Source: Streptomyces aureoverticillatus
GTDB lineage: Bacteria; Actinomycetota; Actinomycetes; Streptomycetales; Streptomycetaceae
Length of the DNA stretch: 64,000 nucleotides
Direction: 5' to 3'
Assembly: GCF_014649395.1 (NCBI RefSeq)
Contig: NZ_BMSY01000009.1
Span: forward strand, 186,001 to 250,000
The translations under genes were made by a program, and so were the position numbers. Below the pieces are notes generated by a model that saw only the letters and a list, made by a program, of their open reading frames with translations, had not been told where the DNA came from and made no database searches. Positions 17,919 through 26,147 of the stretch are shown one piece after another (the stretch's first letter is position 1; every line of letters begins with the position of its first letter).

Positions 17919-19276
17919 TCGTCCTCCTGAGGTGCCGTGTTCTCTGCGGACGGCGTGGACACTGTCCGGGTGGGCAGGACCGCCGTGACGCGGAAACCGC
18001 CGTCGGGGCGCGGGCCCGCCTCGATCGTGCCACCCAGGGCGGCCGCCCGCTCCCGCATTCCGGCCAGGCCGTTGCCGCTGCCGCCCGCGTCGGCACCGGT
18101 GGCGGGCCCGTCGTCGTCGACGCGCAGGGTCACGGCGTCGGGGGCGTGGTGCACCAGGACGCGGGCGGTGCGGGAGCCCGAGTGGCGTACGACGTTCGTC
18201 AGGGCCTCCTGGACGATGCGGAACGCGGCCAGGTCGGCGCCGGGCGGCAGGTCGGCGCGGCGGCCTTCGGTGGCGACGGTGACGGTCAGGCCGGCGCTCC
18301 CGGCCTGCTCGACGAGCTCGGGCAGGCGGCCGAGGCCGGGGGCCGGGGCGCGGGGGGCGTCGCCCGGGGCGCGCAAGGTGTCCAGGACCTGGCGGACCTC
18401 CCCGAGCGCCTCCTTGCTCGCGGCCTTGATGGTGGTCAGGGCGGTGCGGGCCTGTTCGGGGTCGGAGTCCAGCAGGGCCAGGCCGACGCCCGCCTGGACG
18501 TTGATCACGGAGATGCTGTGGGCGAGTACGTCGTGCAGCTCCCGGGCGATGCGCAGCCGCTCCTCGTCGGCGCGGCGCTGGGCCGCGAGCTCCCGCTCGG
18601 CGCGTTCCTTGACCCATTGTTCGCGGCGGGTGCGGGCCAGTTCGGAGACGGCCACGATCGCCACCACCCAGACGGCGACGACCAGTTCCCCGCCCCAGGA
18701 CCGGGCCCCGTCACCGCTCGGGGGCAGATGGCGGTACAGCCAGTGCGCGACCAGCAGGTGCCCGGTCCACAGCATGGCGACGGCGCCCCACGCCGCGTAC
18801 CGGTGTCCGGCGACGATCGCCGCGAAGCAGCCGACGGCCACGGTGATGAGCACGGGTCCGTAGGGGTATCCGGCGCCGAGGTAGACCATCGCCGTCCCGG
18901 CGGCGAAGTACGCCACGGGGACCGGGTGGCGGTGCCGGAACAGCAGCGACGCCGTGCCCGCGAGCAGCAGCGCCCGCGCGAAGCCGTCGACCGGCTCGCG
19001 ATCGGGCTGGCCCTGGCCGGCGTAGGTCGTGCCCATCTGTACGAAGAAGGTGAGCAGGGCGGTGGTGAACCACGGCAGGTGGCGCGCGGCCGGGTCGCCG
19101 AGGCGCCACCAGCGCGGGCCCTGACGCCACCACGGCGGGCCGCCGCGCCAGGACGGCGGGCCCTGCCGCCACGACCGCGAGTCGTCCCGCCGGAAGGGCG
19201 GTCCCGGGCGCGACGACGGCGGCCCGCCCCCGGCTCGGGGCGGACCGCCGCACTTGCGTCCACGCTGCTCTTCCAT
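17915..19276 (-). CDS. Sensor histidine kinase (HisKA_3 type) with Trp/Pro-rich N terminus
   Basis: A 453-residue membrane kinase. Residues 1-60 are an unusual cytoplasmic tract of GPP and WW repeats (WRQGPPSWRGGPPWWRQGP). Several membrane spans follow (about 68-210), then the dimerisation helix with the phosphoacceptor H248 in RELHDVLAH, and a GHKL ATPase domain with NVVRHSG and GNGLAGM. The extracellular loops are short, implying sensing within the membrane. ATG 19276 is chosen because a TAGCGT box lies 7 bases upstream; GTG 19285 is the alternative. It is cotranscribed with the response regulator. Confidence 0.9.
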   Translation of the reverse strand: MEEQRGRKCGGPPRAGGGPPSSRPGPPFRRDDSRSWRQGPPSWRGGPPWWRQGPRWWRLGDPAARHLPWFTTALLTFFVQMGTTYAGQGQPDREPVDGFARALLLAGTASLLFRHRHPVPVAYFAAGTAMVYLGAGYPYGPVLITVAVGCFAAIVAGHRYAAWGAVAMLWTGHLLVAHWLYRHLPPSGDGARSWGGELVVAVWVVAIVAVSELARTRREQWVKERAERELAAQRRADEERLRIARELHDVLAHSISVINVQAGVGLALLDSDPEQARTALTTIKAASKEALGEVRQVLDTLRAPGDAPRAPAPGLGRLPELVEQAGSAGLTVTVATEGRRADLPPGADLAAFRIVQEALTNVVRHSGSRTARVLVHHAPDAVTLRVDDDGPATGADAGGSGNGLAGMRERAAALGGTIEAGPRPDGGFRVTAVLPTRTVSTPSAENTAPQEDE

Positions 19277-19335
19277 GCCCGTCACGCTAGACCGCGGCCC
19301 CGGTGCGGGGCGTCCGCCAGGCGTGGCGATCAGGC

Positions 19336-19353
19336 GTACTCCCGGTGGAGTAC
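19336..19353. promoter_or_regulatory. Perfect dyad upstream of the two-component operon
   Basis: GTACTCC-CGGT-GGAGTAC is a perfect 7-bp inverted repeat 60 bases upstream of the kinase start. A further half-site GGAGTAC follows at about 19372-19378. An 18-mer matching it at 14 positions lies at 4814-4831 upstream of the FtsX transporter operon. Response-regulator binding is inferred. Confidence 0.5.
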
Positions 19354-19390
19354 GGGCCAGGTCCGGTCAGTGGAGTACGGACCGGTGCGG

Positions 19391-20596
19391 TTACCGGTCG
19401 AGGCGGCTCAGCGCCCGTCCCGCCAGGGGATGCGTCCGCACCAGCTCGGCCAGCGTCGTCGAACCGCGGGTGATCTTCGCGAACGCGTTCCACGCGGGCC
19501 GGAAGCCGGTGATCGCCGTGTGCAGCAGGCCGGGGCGGCGCTCGAAGACGCCGAGCATGCGGCGGCCGACGCCCATCTCGACGCCCAGGCCCGCCTTGAC
19601 GGCGAACGCGTAGTTCAGGGCCTGGCGGCGCGCGTCCACCGCGTCGTGCGCCTCGGCGATGCGCACCGCCCACTCCCCCGCGAGCCGCCCGGAGCGCAGC
19701 GCGAACGAGATGCCCTCGCGGGTCCACGGCTCCAGGAGGCCCGCCGCGTCGCCGCACACCAGCACGCGCCCGCGCGACAGCGGCGAGTCGTCGCTGCGGC
19801 AGCGAGTGAGGTGGCCGGAGGAGATGCTCGGCTCGAAGCCCGCGAGGCCGAGGCGGGCGATGAAGTCCTCCAAATACCGCTTGGTGGCGGCGCCTTCGCC
19901 GCGCGCGGAGATCACCCCCACGGTGAGGGTGTCGCCCTTGGGGAACACCCAGCCGTAACTGCCAGGCATCGGCCCCCAGTCGATGAGGACGCGGCCCGCC
20001 CAGTCCTCGGCGACGGTCTCGGGCACCGGGATCTCCGCCTCCAGGCCGAGGTCCACCTGGTCGAGCTTCACGCCGACGTGCGCCCCTATGCGGCTCGCGC
20101 TGCCGTCGGCGCCGATGACGGCACGGGCCAGGACGGTCTCGTCGCCCTGGAGGACGACGGCGACCGTGCGCCGGTCGGGCACCGCGGGGCCGTGCTGCTC
20201 GACGCGCGTGACCGTGGCGCCGGTGCGCAGCTCGGCGCCCGCCTTCTGCGCGTGCTCGACGAGCTGCTGGTCGAACTCGGGGCGGTTGATGAGCCCGAAC
20301 AGCATGGTGCGCGAGCGGCGGGTGCGGGCGAACTTGCCGTCGAGGGAGAACGTGACCGCGTGCACCCGGTCTCTGAAGGGCAGCTCGAAGCCCGGGGGCA
20401 GCGCGTCGCGCGAGGGGCCGATGATGCCGCCGCCGCACGTCTTGTACCGCGGCAGTTCGGCCTTCTCCAGGATCAGTACGCTGCGCCCGGCCACGGCTGC
20501 CGCATAGGCCGCCGAGGCGCCCGCGGGGCCCGCGCCGACCACGACGACGTCCCACACCTGCCGCGCGTCGTCGTCCGCTGAGTTCTCGCTGCTCAC
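19391..20596 (-). CDS. Geranylgeranyl-reductase family flavoprotein
   Basis: A 401-residue FAD enzyme. The dinucleotide motif VVVGAGPAGASAAY is near the N terminus, PRYKTCGGGI follows the first beta-alpha-beta unit, and the C-terminal FAD motif reads GDAAGLLEPWTREGISFAL. This pattern defines the geranylgeranyl reductase group, which saturates isoprenoid chains or acts as general flavin monooxygenases. GTG 20596 has GGAAGA upstream; an ATG at 20656 would add 20 low-complexity residues. The gene faces the M20 dipeptidase gene, and the substrate is unknown. Confidence 0.85.
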   Translation of the reverse strand: MSSENSADDDARQVWDVVVVGAGPAGASAAYAAAVAGRSVLILEKAELPRYKTCGGGIIGPSRDALPPGFELPFRDRVHAVTFSLDGKFARTRRSRTMLFGLINRPEFDQQLVEHAQKAGAELRTGATVTRVEQHGPAVPDRRTVAVVLQGDETVLARAVIGADGSASRIGAHVGVKLDQVDLGLEAEIPVPETVAEDWAGRVLIDWGPMPGSYGWVFPKGDTLTVGVISARGEGAATKRYLEDFIARLGLAGFEPSISSGHLTRCRSDDSPLSRGRVLVCGDAAGLLEPWTREGISFALRSGRLAGEWAVRIAEAHDAVDARRQALNYAFAVKAGLGVEMGVGRRMLGVFERRPGLLHTAITGFRPAWNAFAKITRGSTTLAELVRTHPLAGRALSRLDR

Positions 20597-20757
20597 GTTG
20601 GTCTTCCGCTCCCGCTCCCGCTCTGTGGCCGCGCTCGCCGCGCTCTCTCCAGGCATCCTACGGCGCACGCCGTCACGAACCTCCTGCGGGAGGATCACGC
20701 AGACATGGCAGGATCACCTGCACCCCGTACAACGTCGCACCCACGAGGAGCGTGCCC

Positions 20758-22113
20758 ATGTCCCCGCATCCGATCGCCGAAACCGTCGCCTCTCTCATGC
20801 CGAGGGCGAAGGCGGAACTCACCGAACTGGTGGCGTTCAAGTCGGTGGCGGACTTCGAGCAGTATCCGAAGAGCGAGAGCGAGGCCGCCGCGAACTGGGT
20901 CGCCGACGCCCTGCGCGCGGAGGGCTTCCAGGACGTCGCGCTGCTCGACACCCCGGACGGCACGCAGTCGGTGTACGGCTACCTGCCCGGCCCCGAGGGC
21001 GCCCCGACGGTTCTGCTGTACGCGCACTACGACGTGCAGCCGCCGCTCGACGAGGCCGGCTGGGCCACGCCTCCCTTCGAGCTGACGGAGCGCGACGGCC
21101 GCTGGTACGGGCGTGGCAGCGCCGACTGCAAGGGCGGCATCATCATGCACCTGCTCGCGCTGCGCGCCCTGAAGGCCAACGGCGGCGTCCCGGTGCACGT
21201 CAAGGTGATCGCGGAGGGCTCGGAGGAGCAGGGCACGGGCGGCCTGGAGCGGTACGCCGAGGGGCACCCGGAGTTGCTGCGCGCGGACACGATCGTCGTC
21301 GGCGACGCGGGCAACTTCCGCGCCGGACTGCCGACGGTGACCGCGACGCTGCGCGGCATGACCCTCGTACGCGTCCGGATCGACACCCTCGAAGGCAACC
21401 TGCACTCCGGGCTGTTCGGCGGCGCCGCGCCGGACGCGCTGGCGGCGCTGGTGCGCGTCCTCGACTCGCTGCGCGCCGAGGACGGCTCGACGACGATCGA
21501 CGGCCTGGGCGCCGACGGCGCCTGGGAGGGCCTGCAGTACCCGGAGGCGGACTTCCGCGAGGACGCCAAGGTCCTCGACGGGGTGGGGCTCATCGGCGAC
21601 GGCGCCGTCGCCGACCGCCTCTGGGCCCGCCCGGCCGTCACGGTGCTCGGCATCGACTGCCCGCCGGTGATCGGCGCGACGCCGTCCGTGCACGCGTCCG
21701 CGCGGGCGCTGATCAGCCTGCGGGTGCCGCCGGGCGTGGACGCGGCCGACGCGACCAAGCTGCTCCGGGCGCACCTGGAGGCGCACACGCCGTGGGGCGC
21801 GCGCGTCACCACCGAGCAGATCGGCCAGGGCCAGCCGTTCCGCGCGGACACCACGAGCCCCGCCTACGAGGCGATGGCCTCGGCGCTCAGCGAGGCCTAC
21901 GACGGCAAGCAGATGCAGGCCGCCGGCATGGGCGGCTCGATCCCCCTGTGCAACACGCTGGCCGCCCTCTACCCGGACGCGGAGATCCTGCTGATCGGCC
22001 TGAGCGAGCCCGAGGCACAGATCCACGCGGTCAACGAGAGCGTGTCCCCCGACGAGCTGGAGCGGCTTTCGGTCGCGGAGGCACTGTTCCTGCAGCGGTA
22101 CGCGACGAGCTGA
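20758..22113 (+). CDS. M20 family dipeptidase
   Basis: A 451-residue zinc peptidase. Motifs in order: AHYDVQPP (H90, D92), GRGSADCKGG (D123, bridging), EGSEEQGTGG (E156 catalytic, E157), VVGDAGNF (D183), and the C-terminal GMGGSIPLCNTL and HAVNESV. This is the carnosinase-type dipeptidase set and the enzyme should hydrolyse small peptides in the cytosol. GAGGAG lies 7 bases before ATG 20758; the GTG six bases upstream is too close to it. Confidence 0.92.
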   Translation: MSPHPIAETVASLMPRAKAELTELVAFKSVADFEQYPKSESEAAANWVADALRAEGFQDVALLDTPDGTQSVYGYLPGPEGAPTVLLYAHYDVQPPLDEAGWATPPFELTERDGRWYGRGSADCKGGIIMHLLALRALKANGGVPVHVKVIAEGSEEQGTGGLERYAEGHPELLRADTIVVGDAGNFRAGLPTVTATLRGMTLVRVRIDTLEGNLHSGLFGGAAPDALAALVRVLDSLRAEDGSTTIDGLGADGAWEGLQYPEADFREDAKVLDGVGLIGDGAVADRLWARPAVTVLGIDCPPVIGATPSVHASARALISLRVPPGVDAADATKLLRAHLEAHTPWGARVTTEQIGQGQPFRADTTSPAYEAMASALSEAYDGKQMQAAGMGGSIPLCNTLAALYPDAEILLIGLSEPEAQIHAVNESVSPDELERLSVAEALFLQRYATS

Positions 22114-22290
22114 CCCGGCCGGACCGGACAGGCGCGTCGGCGCGGCCCGGTCTCGCGTGCGGACAGCGCGGCCCGAGGTTGCGCGCCCCCGGCACGGCCC
22201 GGGCTCGTCCGCGTCTGCCACGGGCAGAACGCGTACGCCCACGGCTGACCGCACTGGTCCGGGACGGCGCGTCGTTCCTACGGTCGCCGC

Positions 22291-22999
22291 ATGAACCAGA
22301 TCGAGATCACCCAGGTCCTCCCCCGGCTCCACTTCCTGCGCTTCGCCGTCGGGCAGGCCTACCTGTGACGCGACGGCGAGGAGTTGACGCTCGTCGACGC
22401 GGGCACGCCCGGGTCCGGGCAGCATCTCGCGGAGGCGATCACCGGGCTCGGGCTGCGCCCCGGCGACGTACGCCGTGTCGTGCTCACGCACTTCCACTGC
22501 GATCACTCGGGCGGCGCGGGTGAGTTCGCGGCGCTCACCGGCGCGACAGGGTACGCGCACCACCTGGACGCCCCGATGGTGCGGGGCGAGCACCCCGGCC
22601 CCGCGGCGGTCCTTGAGGACTGGGAGGAGCCGCTCTTCGACCGGGCGACGAAGATCGCGCCGAAGCCGACCGAGCAGCGGGTGTACGCCGCCGAGCTCCA
22701 GGAGCTCACGGACGGCGACGTCCTCGGGTTCGGCGGGGGCGCGCGCGTGGTGGGCGCGCCGGGGCACACGCAGGGCAGCATCGGCCTGCATCTGCCGGAG
22801 CACGGCGTGCTGTTCACGGGGGGACGCCGTCGCCGCCACACCCGAGACCGGGGTGCTGCTCGGCGTCTTCAACCAGGACCGGGCGCGGGCCGTCGAGTCC
22901 TTCCACCGGCTCGCCGCGCTGGAGGCGGACGTGGCGTGCTTCGGGCACGGCGAGCCGGTGGGGCGGGAGGCGTCGGCGGAGCGGTACGGGGACTTCTGA
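22291..22999 (+). pseudogene. Broken metallo-beta-lactamase-fold hydrolase (stop plus frameshift)
   Basis: From ATG 22291 the reading MNQIEITQVLPRLHFLRF.. meets an in-frame TGA at 22366-22368 where a tryptophan is expected (YL-stop-RDGEELTLVDAG). Downstream the fold is clear: THFHCDHSGG zinc motif, GAPGHTQGS, then the frame shifts at a run of six G (22818-22823). One base fewer restores GDAVAATPETGVLLG and the rest to the TGA at 22997. Two independent lesions argue for a pseudogene, or for two sequencing errors. Homologs of about 235 residues hydrolyse lactones or thioesters. Confidence 0.85.
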
Positions 23000-23129
23000 G
23001 GGGCCCTCCGTGGGGGTACCGGCGGCGTACCGGGCGGTGTCGTCCGACAGGTGGGGCCGCCCTTGCTGTTGAGGGCGGCGGCCATTGCGGGCGGCAGCCG
23101 AAGGCGGCGGCCGCCGCTGCCCGGCCGGT

Positions 23130-24173
23130 TCAGCCGCCGACGGGCTCCCCGGCCTCCAGGTACAGCGCCGCGCCCCGCTCCCGCGCGCGCAGCGCCCAGC
23201 GCAGGCGCTCGTAGCGCACGGGCGGCAGGAGGCGGGCGGCCTCCTCCTCGGTGACGAAGCGCCAGCCGCGCAGTTCGGGCCCGGGCAGCAGCAGCCGCTG
23301 CGCCACGGCGCTGTCGAGGCGGCCGCCGTCGAAGAGCAGGCGCATGCCGCCGTACCCGGGCGGCACGGGCGGCTCCCAGTCGGCGACAAGGAGTCGGGGC
23401 GTCGTGGTGAGCCGGATGCCGGTCTCCTCGGCGACCTCGCGGACGCCCGCGCTCGCGGGGGACTCGCCCGGCTCCACCACGCCGCCGGGGAACTCCCAGC
23501 CCGCCTTGTACGTCGGGTCGACGAGCAGCACCCGGTCCTGTTCGTCGAAGAGCAGCACCCCGGCGGCGAGCGTCTCGGCGGTGGGCTCGGGGGTCTGCAC
23601 GATGTCCGAGACGGCGGCGGCCCCGGTGCGTACGGCATCGGCGATGTGCTCGGCCGTCTCGTACGGGCTCAGATGGCTGTTGTCCACGCGGTGGGCGTCC
23701 GCGCCGAGCCAGGCGGTGAGCGCGGCGTAGTACGGCTCGATGTGGTCGAACGACCACTGGCGGACGCGCAGTTCGCCGTCGGGGACGTCCGGGGGGACCT
23801 CGCGGCCCGCTATGCGCGCACGCAGGATCGTTTCGTCCGGAGCGAGCAGAACGTGCCGCACGGGTATGCGGCGGGCGGCGAGGCCGCCGAATATCTCGTC
23901 GCGGTACTCCTGGCGCAGCAGTGTCATCGGCACCACCAGTACGCCGCCGACCTCGGCGAGCAGCCCGGCCGCCGTGTCGACCACCAGGCGCCGCCAGATC
24001 GGCAGGTCCTGGAAGTCGCTCACCTCGGCGAGGTGCTTGGCCGGCAGCAGGTGCGGCAGCGCGCCGCCGATGACCTCAGGGTCGAAGAGTGTGCTGTTCG
24101 GGATCAGCTCGATCAGTTCTCGCGCGGTGCTGGTCTTGCCCGCACCGAACGTGCCGTTGATCCAGACGATCAC
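23130..24173 (-). CDS. Fusion of P-loop kinase-like ATPase and Nudix hydrolase
   Basis: A 347-residue two-domain protein. The N-terminal half has Walker A NGTFGAGKTS (6-15) and a VHVLLAPD-type strand followed by a long kinase-like helical region, as in small-molecule or nucleoside kinases of the AAA_33 type. The C-terminal half holds a complete Nudix box from G230 to the REVAEETG segment near 246-252. It would couple phosphorylation to nucleotide-derivative hydrolysis, or clean up a product. GTG 24173 follows GAGGGGG. The substrate is unknown. Confidence 0.85.
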   Translation of the reverse strand: MIVWINGTFGAGKTSTARELIELIPNSTLFDPEVIGGALPHLLPAKHLAEVSDFQDLPIWRRLVVDTAAGLLAEVGGVLVVPMTLLRQEYRDEIFGGLAARRIPVRHVLLAPDETILRARIAGREVPPDVPDGELRVRQWSFDHIEPYYAALTAWLGADAHRVDNSHLSPYETAEHIADAVRTGAAAVSDIVQTPEPTAETLAAGVLLFDEQDRVLLVDPTYKAGWEFPGGVVEPGESPASAGVREVAEETGIRLTTTPRLLVADWEPPVPPGYGGMRLLFDGGRLDSAVAQRLLLPGPELRGWRFVTEEEAARLLPPVRYERLRWALRARERGAALYLEAGEPVGG

Positions 24174-24478
24174 GGTTCCCCCTCTTCTGTTGGCCCCCAG
24201 TGGCTTGCCCGCAACACACTGCCACGGAAACCAGCCCCTGATGAGGGCGGCAGACCTGGTGCCGGAAGCCGCCGCATCCTGTCAAGAGTCTTGCGGCAAC
24301 TTCCCCCCATCGAGTGGCAGCGGTCCCTTGTGAATCGTTCCCGCACTGCGGGGCGGAGCCCTGCCCGATACGGTGATCCGCCAGGCACCCCGGCCCCTGG
24401 TGACCTCCTCGTTCCGGTTGCCTCACGGCAGCCGCCCCCGGCCTCGCGCACCGGCCGGGGCCCGCCCTGGGGGGATTA
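24174..24478. promoter_or_regulatory. Divergent intergenic region with nested dyad
   Basis: This 305-base gap lies between the kinase-Nudix gene (minus) and the STAS gene (plus) and has no supportable gene. A dyad CCGCA (24272-24276) to TGCGG (24292-24296) encloses a palindrome CAAGA-G-TCTTG (24283-24293). It is the only strong symmetric element and is a candidate regulatory site for either gene. Confidence 0.4.
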
Positions 24479-24868
24479 GTGCATCAGGACGAACTGAGCG
24501 AATTCACTTGTGAGATCCCGGAGTTCCCACCCCGGGTGTACGAGGTCGGAGACGCCGCCGTCGTGGAGCTGCGCGGTGATGTGGATCTGGTGGCGTTCCA
24601 GCATGCGATCCCCGTCCTCGACCCGGTGACGGCGGGCACCGCCCGCACGGTCGTGGTCGACCTGACCCGTGCGACGTTTCTCGACTGCTCGGGCCTGTCG
24701 CTGCTGATGCGGGCCCAGCGCCGCGTCAGCGCCAGGGGCGCCCGGCTGCGGGTGGTGTGCACGGACCCGATGTCGCTGCGCATCATGGGCATCACCGGCC
24801 TCAAGGCGACGCTCTCGCCGGTGGCGTCGGTACGGGAGGCGCTGGCGCGGCCCGAGCCGCGGTCCTGA
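24479..24868 (+). CDS. STAS-domain anti-anti-sigma factor (SpoIIAA/RsbV type)
   Basis: A 129-residue STAS protein. The phosphorylatable serine is S71 in FLDCSGLSLL, matching the conserved DCSGL of antagonists that release sigma factors from RsbW-type kinases. A roughly 20-residue N-terminal extension precedes the fold. GTG 24479 directly follows GGGGGA with a short spacer. An anti-sigma-like ATPase is encoded at 327-839, but the distance makes partnership speculative. Confidence 0.88.
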   Translation: MHQDELSEFTCEIPEFPPRVYEVGDAAVVELRGDVDLVAFQHAIPVLDPVTAGTARTVVVDLTRATFLDCSGLSLLMRAQRRVSARGARLRVVCTDPMSLRIMGITGLKATLSPVASVREALARPEPRS

Positions 24869-25075
24869 CGGGACCGGCGCCCGGTCGGCCGCGTCGCTAC
24901 CGCGAAGCGCCGGTCGGCAGGGTCAGCGGCCACCGGGTGCCGGTCGGCCGACCGGCCGGGGCGAAATCGCGAGCGCCACGGCGATATGAAAGGGTGGAAA
25001 CGCGCCGAAACCCGGTGTTTCCCGGTGTTCCGGCGCTGTTCCGCCTGTGACCCGACCGGTGAGAGGAGCGCGGTG

Positions 25076-25153
25076 ATGTCCTCGAAGCGACGCCGCAAGA
25101 AGAAGGCCCGCCGCAAGCACGCGGCCAACCACGGCAAGCGGCCGCAGTCCTGA
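25076..25153 (+). CDS. Ribosomal protein bL37 (25 residues)
   Basis: A 25-residue, very basic peptide starting MSSKRRRKKKARRK and ending ANHGKRPQS. The ANHGKRP ending and the Lys/Arg-rich start match the tiny actinobacterial 50S subunit protein bL37 known from mycobacterial ribosome structures. GAGAGGAG ends 7 bases before the ATG, a strong ribosome-binding site, and a strong hairpin follows the stop. It is easily missed because of its size. Confidence 0.85.
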   Translation: MSSKRRRKKKARRKHAANHGKRPQS

Positions 25154-25160
25154 ATCGCGC

Positions 25161-25193
25161 CCGGCGCGGTGGGACTCTCCCCCACCGCGCCGG
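25161..25193. terminator. Bidirectional hairpin terminator after bL37
   Basis: CCGGCGCGGTGGG (25161-25173) pairs perfectly over 13 bp with CCCACCGCGCCGG (25181-25193) around ACTCTCC. It is 7 bases after the bL37 stop and 24 bases beyond the stop of the convergent sugar permease gene, so it can serve both. Confidence 0.85.
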
Positions 25194-25217
25194 CCCGCGC
25201 CCTTGCTCAACCCTCGC

Positions 25218-26147
25218 TCAGCCCTTGCTCGACCCCAGAGTCAGTCCCGCGATGAAGTGCCGTTGCAGCAGCAGGAACACGAGGATCGTCGGCAGGGCCA
25301 CCAGGACGGACCCCGCGGCCAGCAAGTTGTAGTCCGTGAAGAACTGGCCGCGCAGGTTGTTCAGCGACGAGGTGATGGGGAGTTTGTCGGGGTTGGAGAT
25401 GAAGATCAGGGCCCAGAGGAAGTCGTTGTAGATCCAGGTGAATTCGAGCGTGGCGAGCGCCGCGACGGCGGGACGGCACAGTGGCAGCGTGATGCGCCAG
25501 AACTGCGTCCAGACGCCGGCGCCGTCGACGATCGCTGCCTCCAGGATCTCCTTGGGCAGGGTGCGCATGAAATTCGCCAGGACGAAGACGCAGAAACCCA
25601 CCTGGAAACCGATGTTGACGATGATCACGGCCCAGTACGAGTCGTAGAGCGTCATCGAGTCGGACATCCACCAGGGCAGGTCGACGTTCAGGAAGAGGAC
25701 GTAGAGGGGCGTGACGAGAACCTGCGGCGGGAGCAGATTGCCCGCGGTGAAGAACATCAGCAGGGCGAGACTGCCGCGGATGTTGACGCGGGAGACGGCG
25801 AACGCGACGAAGGCGGCCAGGAACAGCGTGACGATCACCGCGGGGACGGCGATGATCAGCGTATTCATGAAGTACTTGCCCATACCGGATTCGGTGTAGG
25901 CCTCGCGGTAATAGTCGAAGGACAGCTTCTTCGGGAACGAGAAGTAGCCGTGCTGCGCCGTCTCCTCGTACGGACGCAGGCTGGCGTAGACGGCGAGCAG
26001 CAGCGGCGCGAGGAAGGCCAGGGACACCGCGGCGAGAAAGATGTGGGCGCCGTAGCGGCCGCGGCGCGGGCGCCGGGCGGGGCCGGACTCCCGGGCGGGC
26101 GGCGCGGAATCACCGGCACGGGGTGTGGTGCGGATGTCCGCGGTCAT
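25218..26147 (-). CDS. Carbohydrate ABC transporter permease (MalG type)
   Basis: A 309-residue inner-membrane permease of the CUT1 sugar importer class with six spans after a hydrophilic, basic N terminus of about 30 residues. The ATPase-contact EAA loop is EAAIVDGAGVWTQFWRITLP. ATG 26147 overlaps the stop of the upstream permease gene (ATGA). It is last in the operon SBP-permease-permease. No ATP-binding gene is present, as expected in Streptomyces where one shared MsiK ATPase energises many CUT1 importers. Confidence 0.92.
   Translation of the reverse strand: MTADIRTTPRAGDSAPPARESGPARRPRRGRYGAHIFLAAVSLAFLAPLLLAVYASLRPYEETAQHGYFSFPKKLSFDYYREAYTESGMGKYFMNTLIIAVPAVIVTLFLAAFVAFAVSRVNIRGSLALLMFFTAGNLLPPQVLVTPLYVLFLNVDLPWWMSDSMTLYDSYWAVIIVNIGFQVGFCVFVLANFMRTLPKEILEAAIVDGAGVWTQFWRITLPLCRPAVAALATLEFTWIYNDFLWALIFISNPDKLPITSSLNNLRGQFFTDYNLLAAGSVLVALPTILVFLLLQRHFIAGLTLGSSKG

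Noticed and set aside
22366..22368. Selenocysteine reading of the in-frame TGA
   Set aside because: Tryptophan is the expected residue at this point of the fold, no selenocysteine element is visible and a second frameshift lesion is present.
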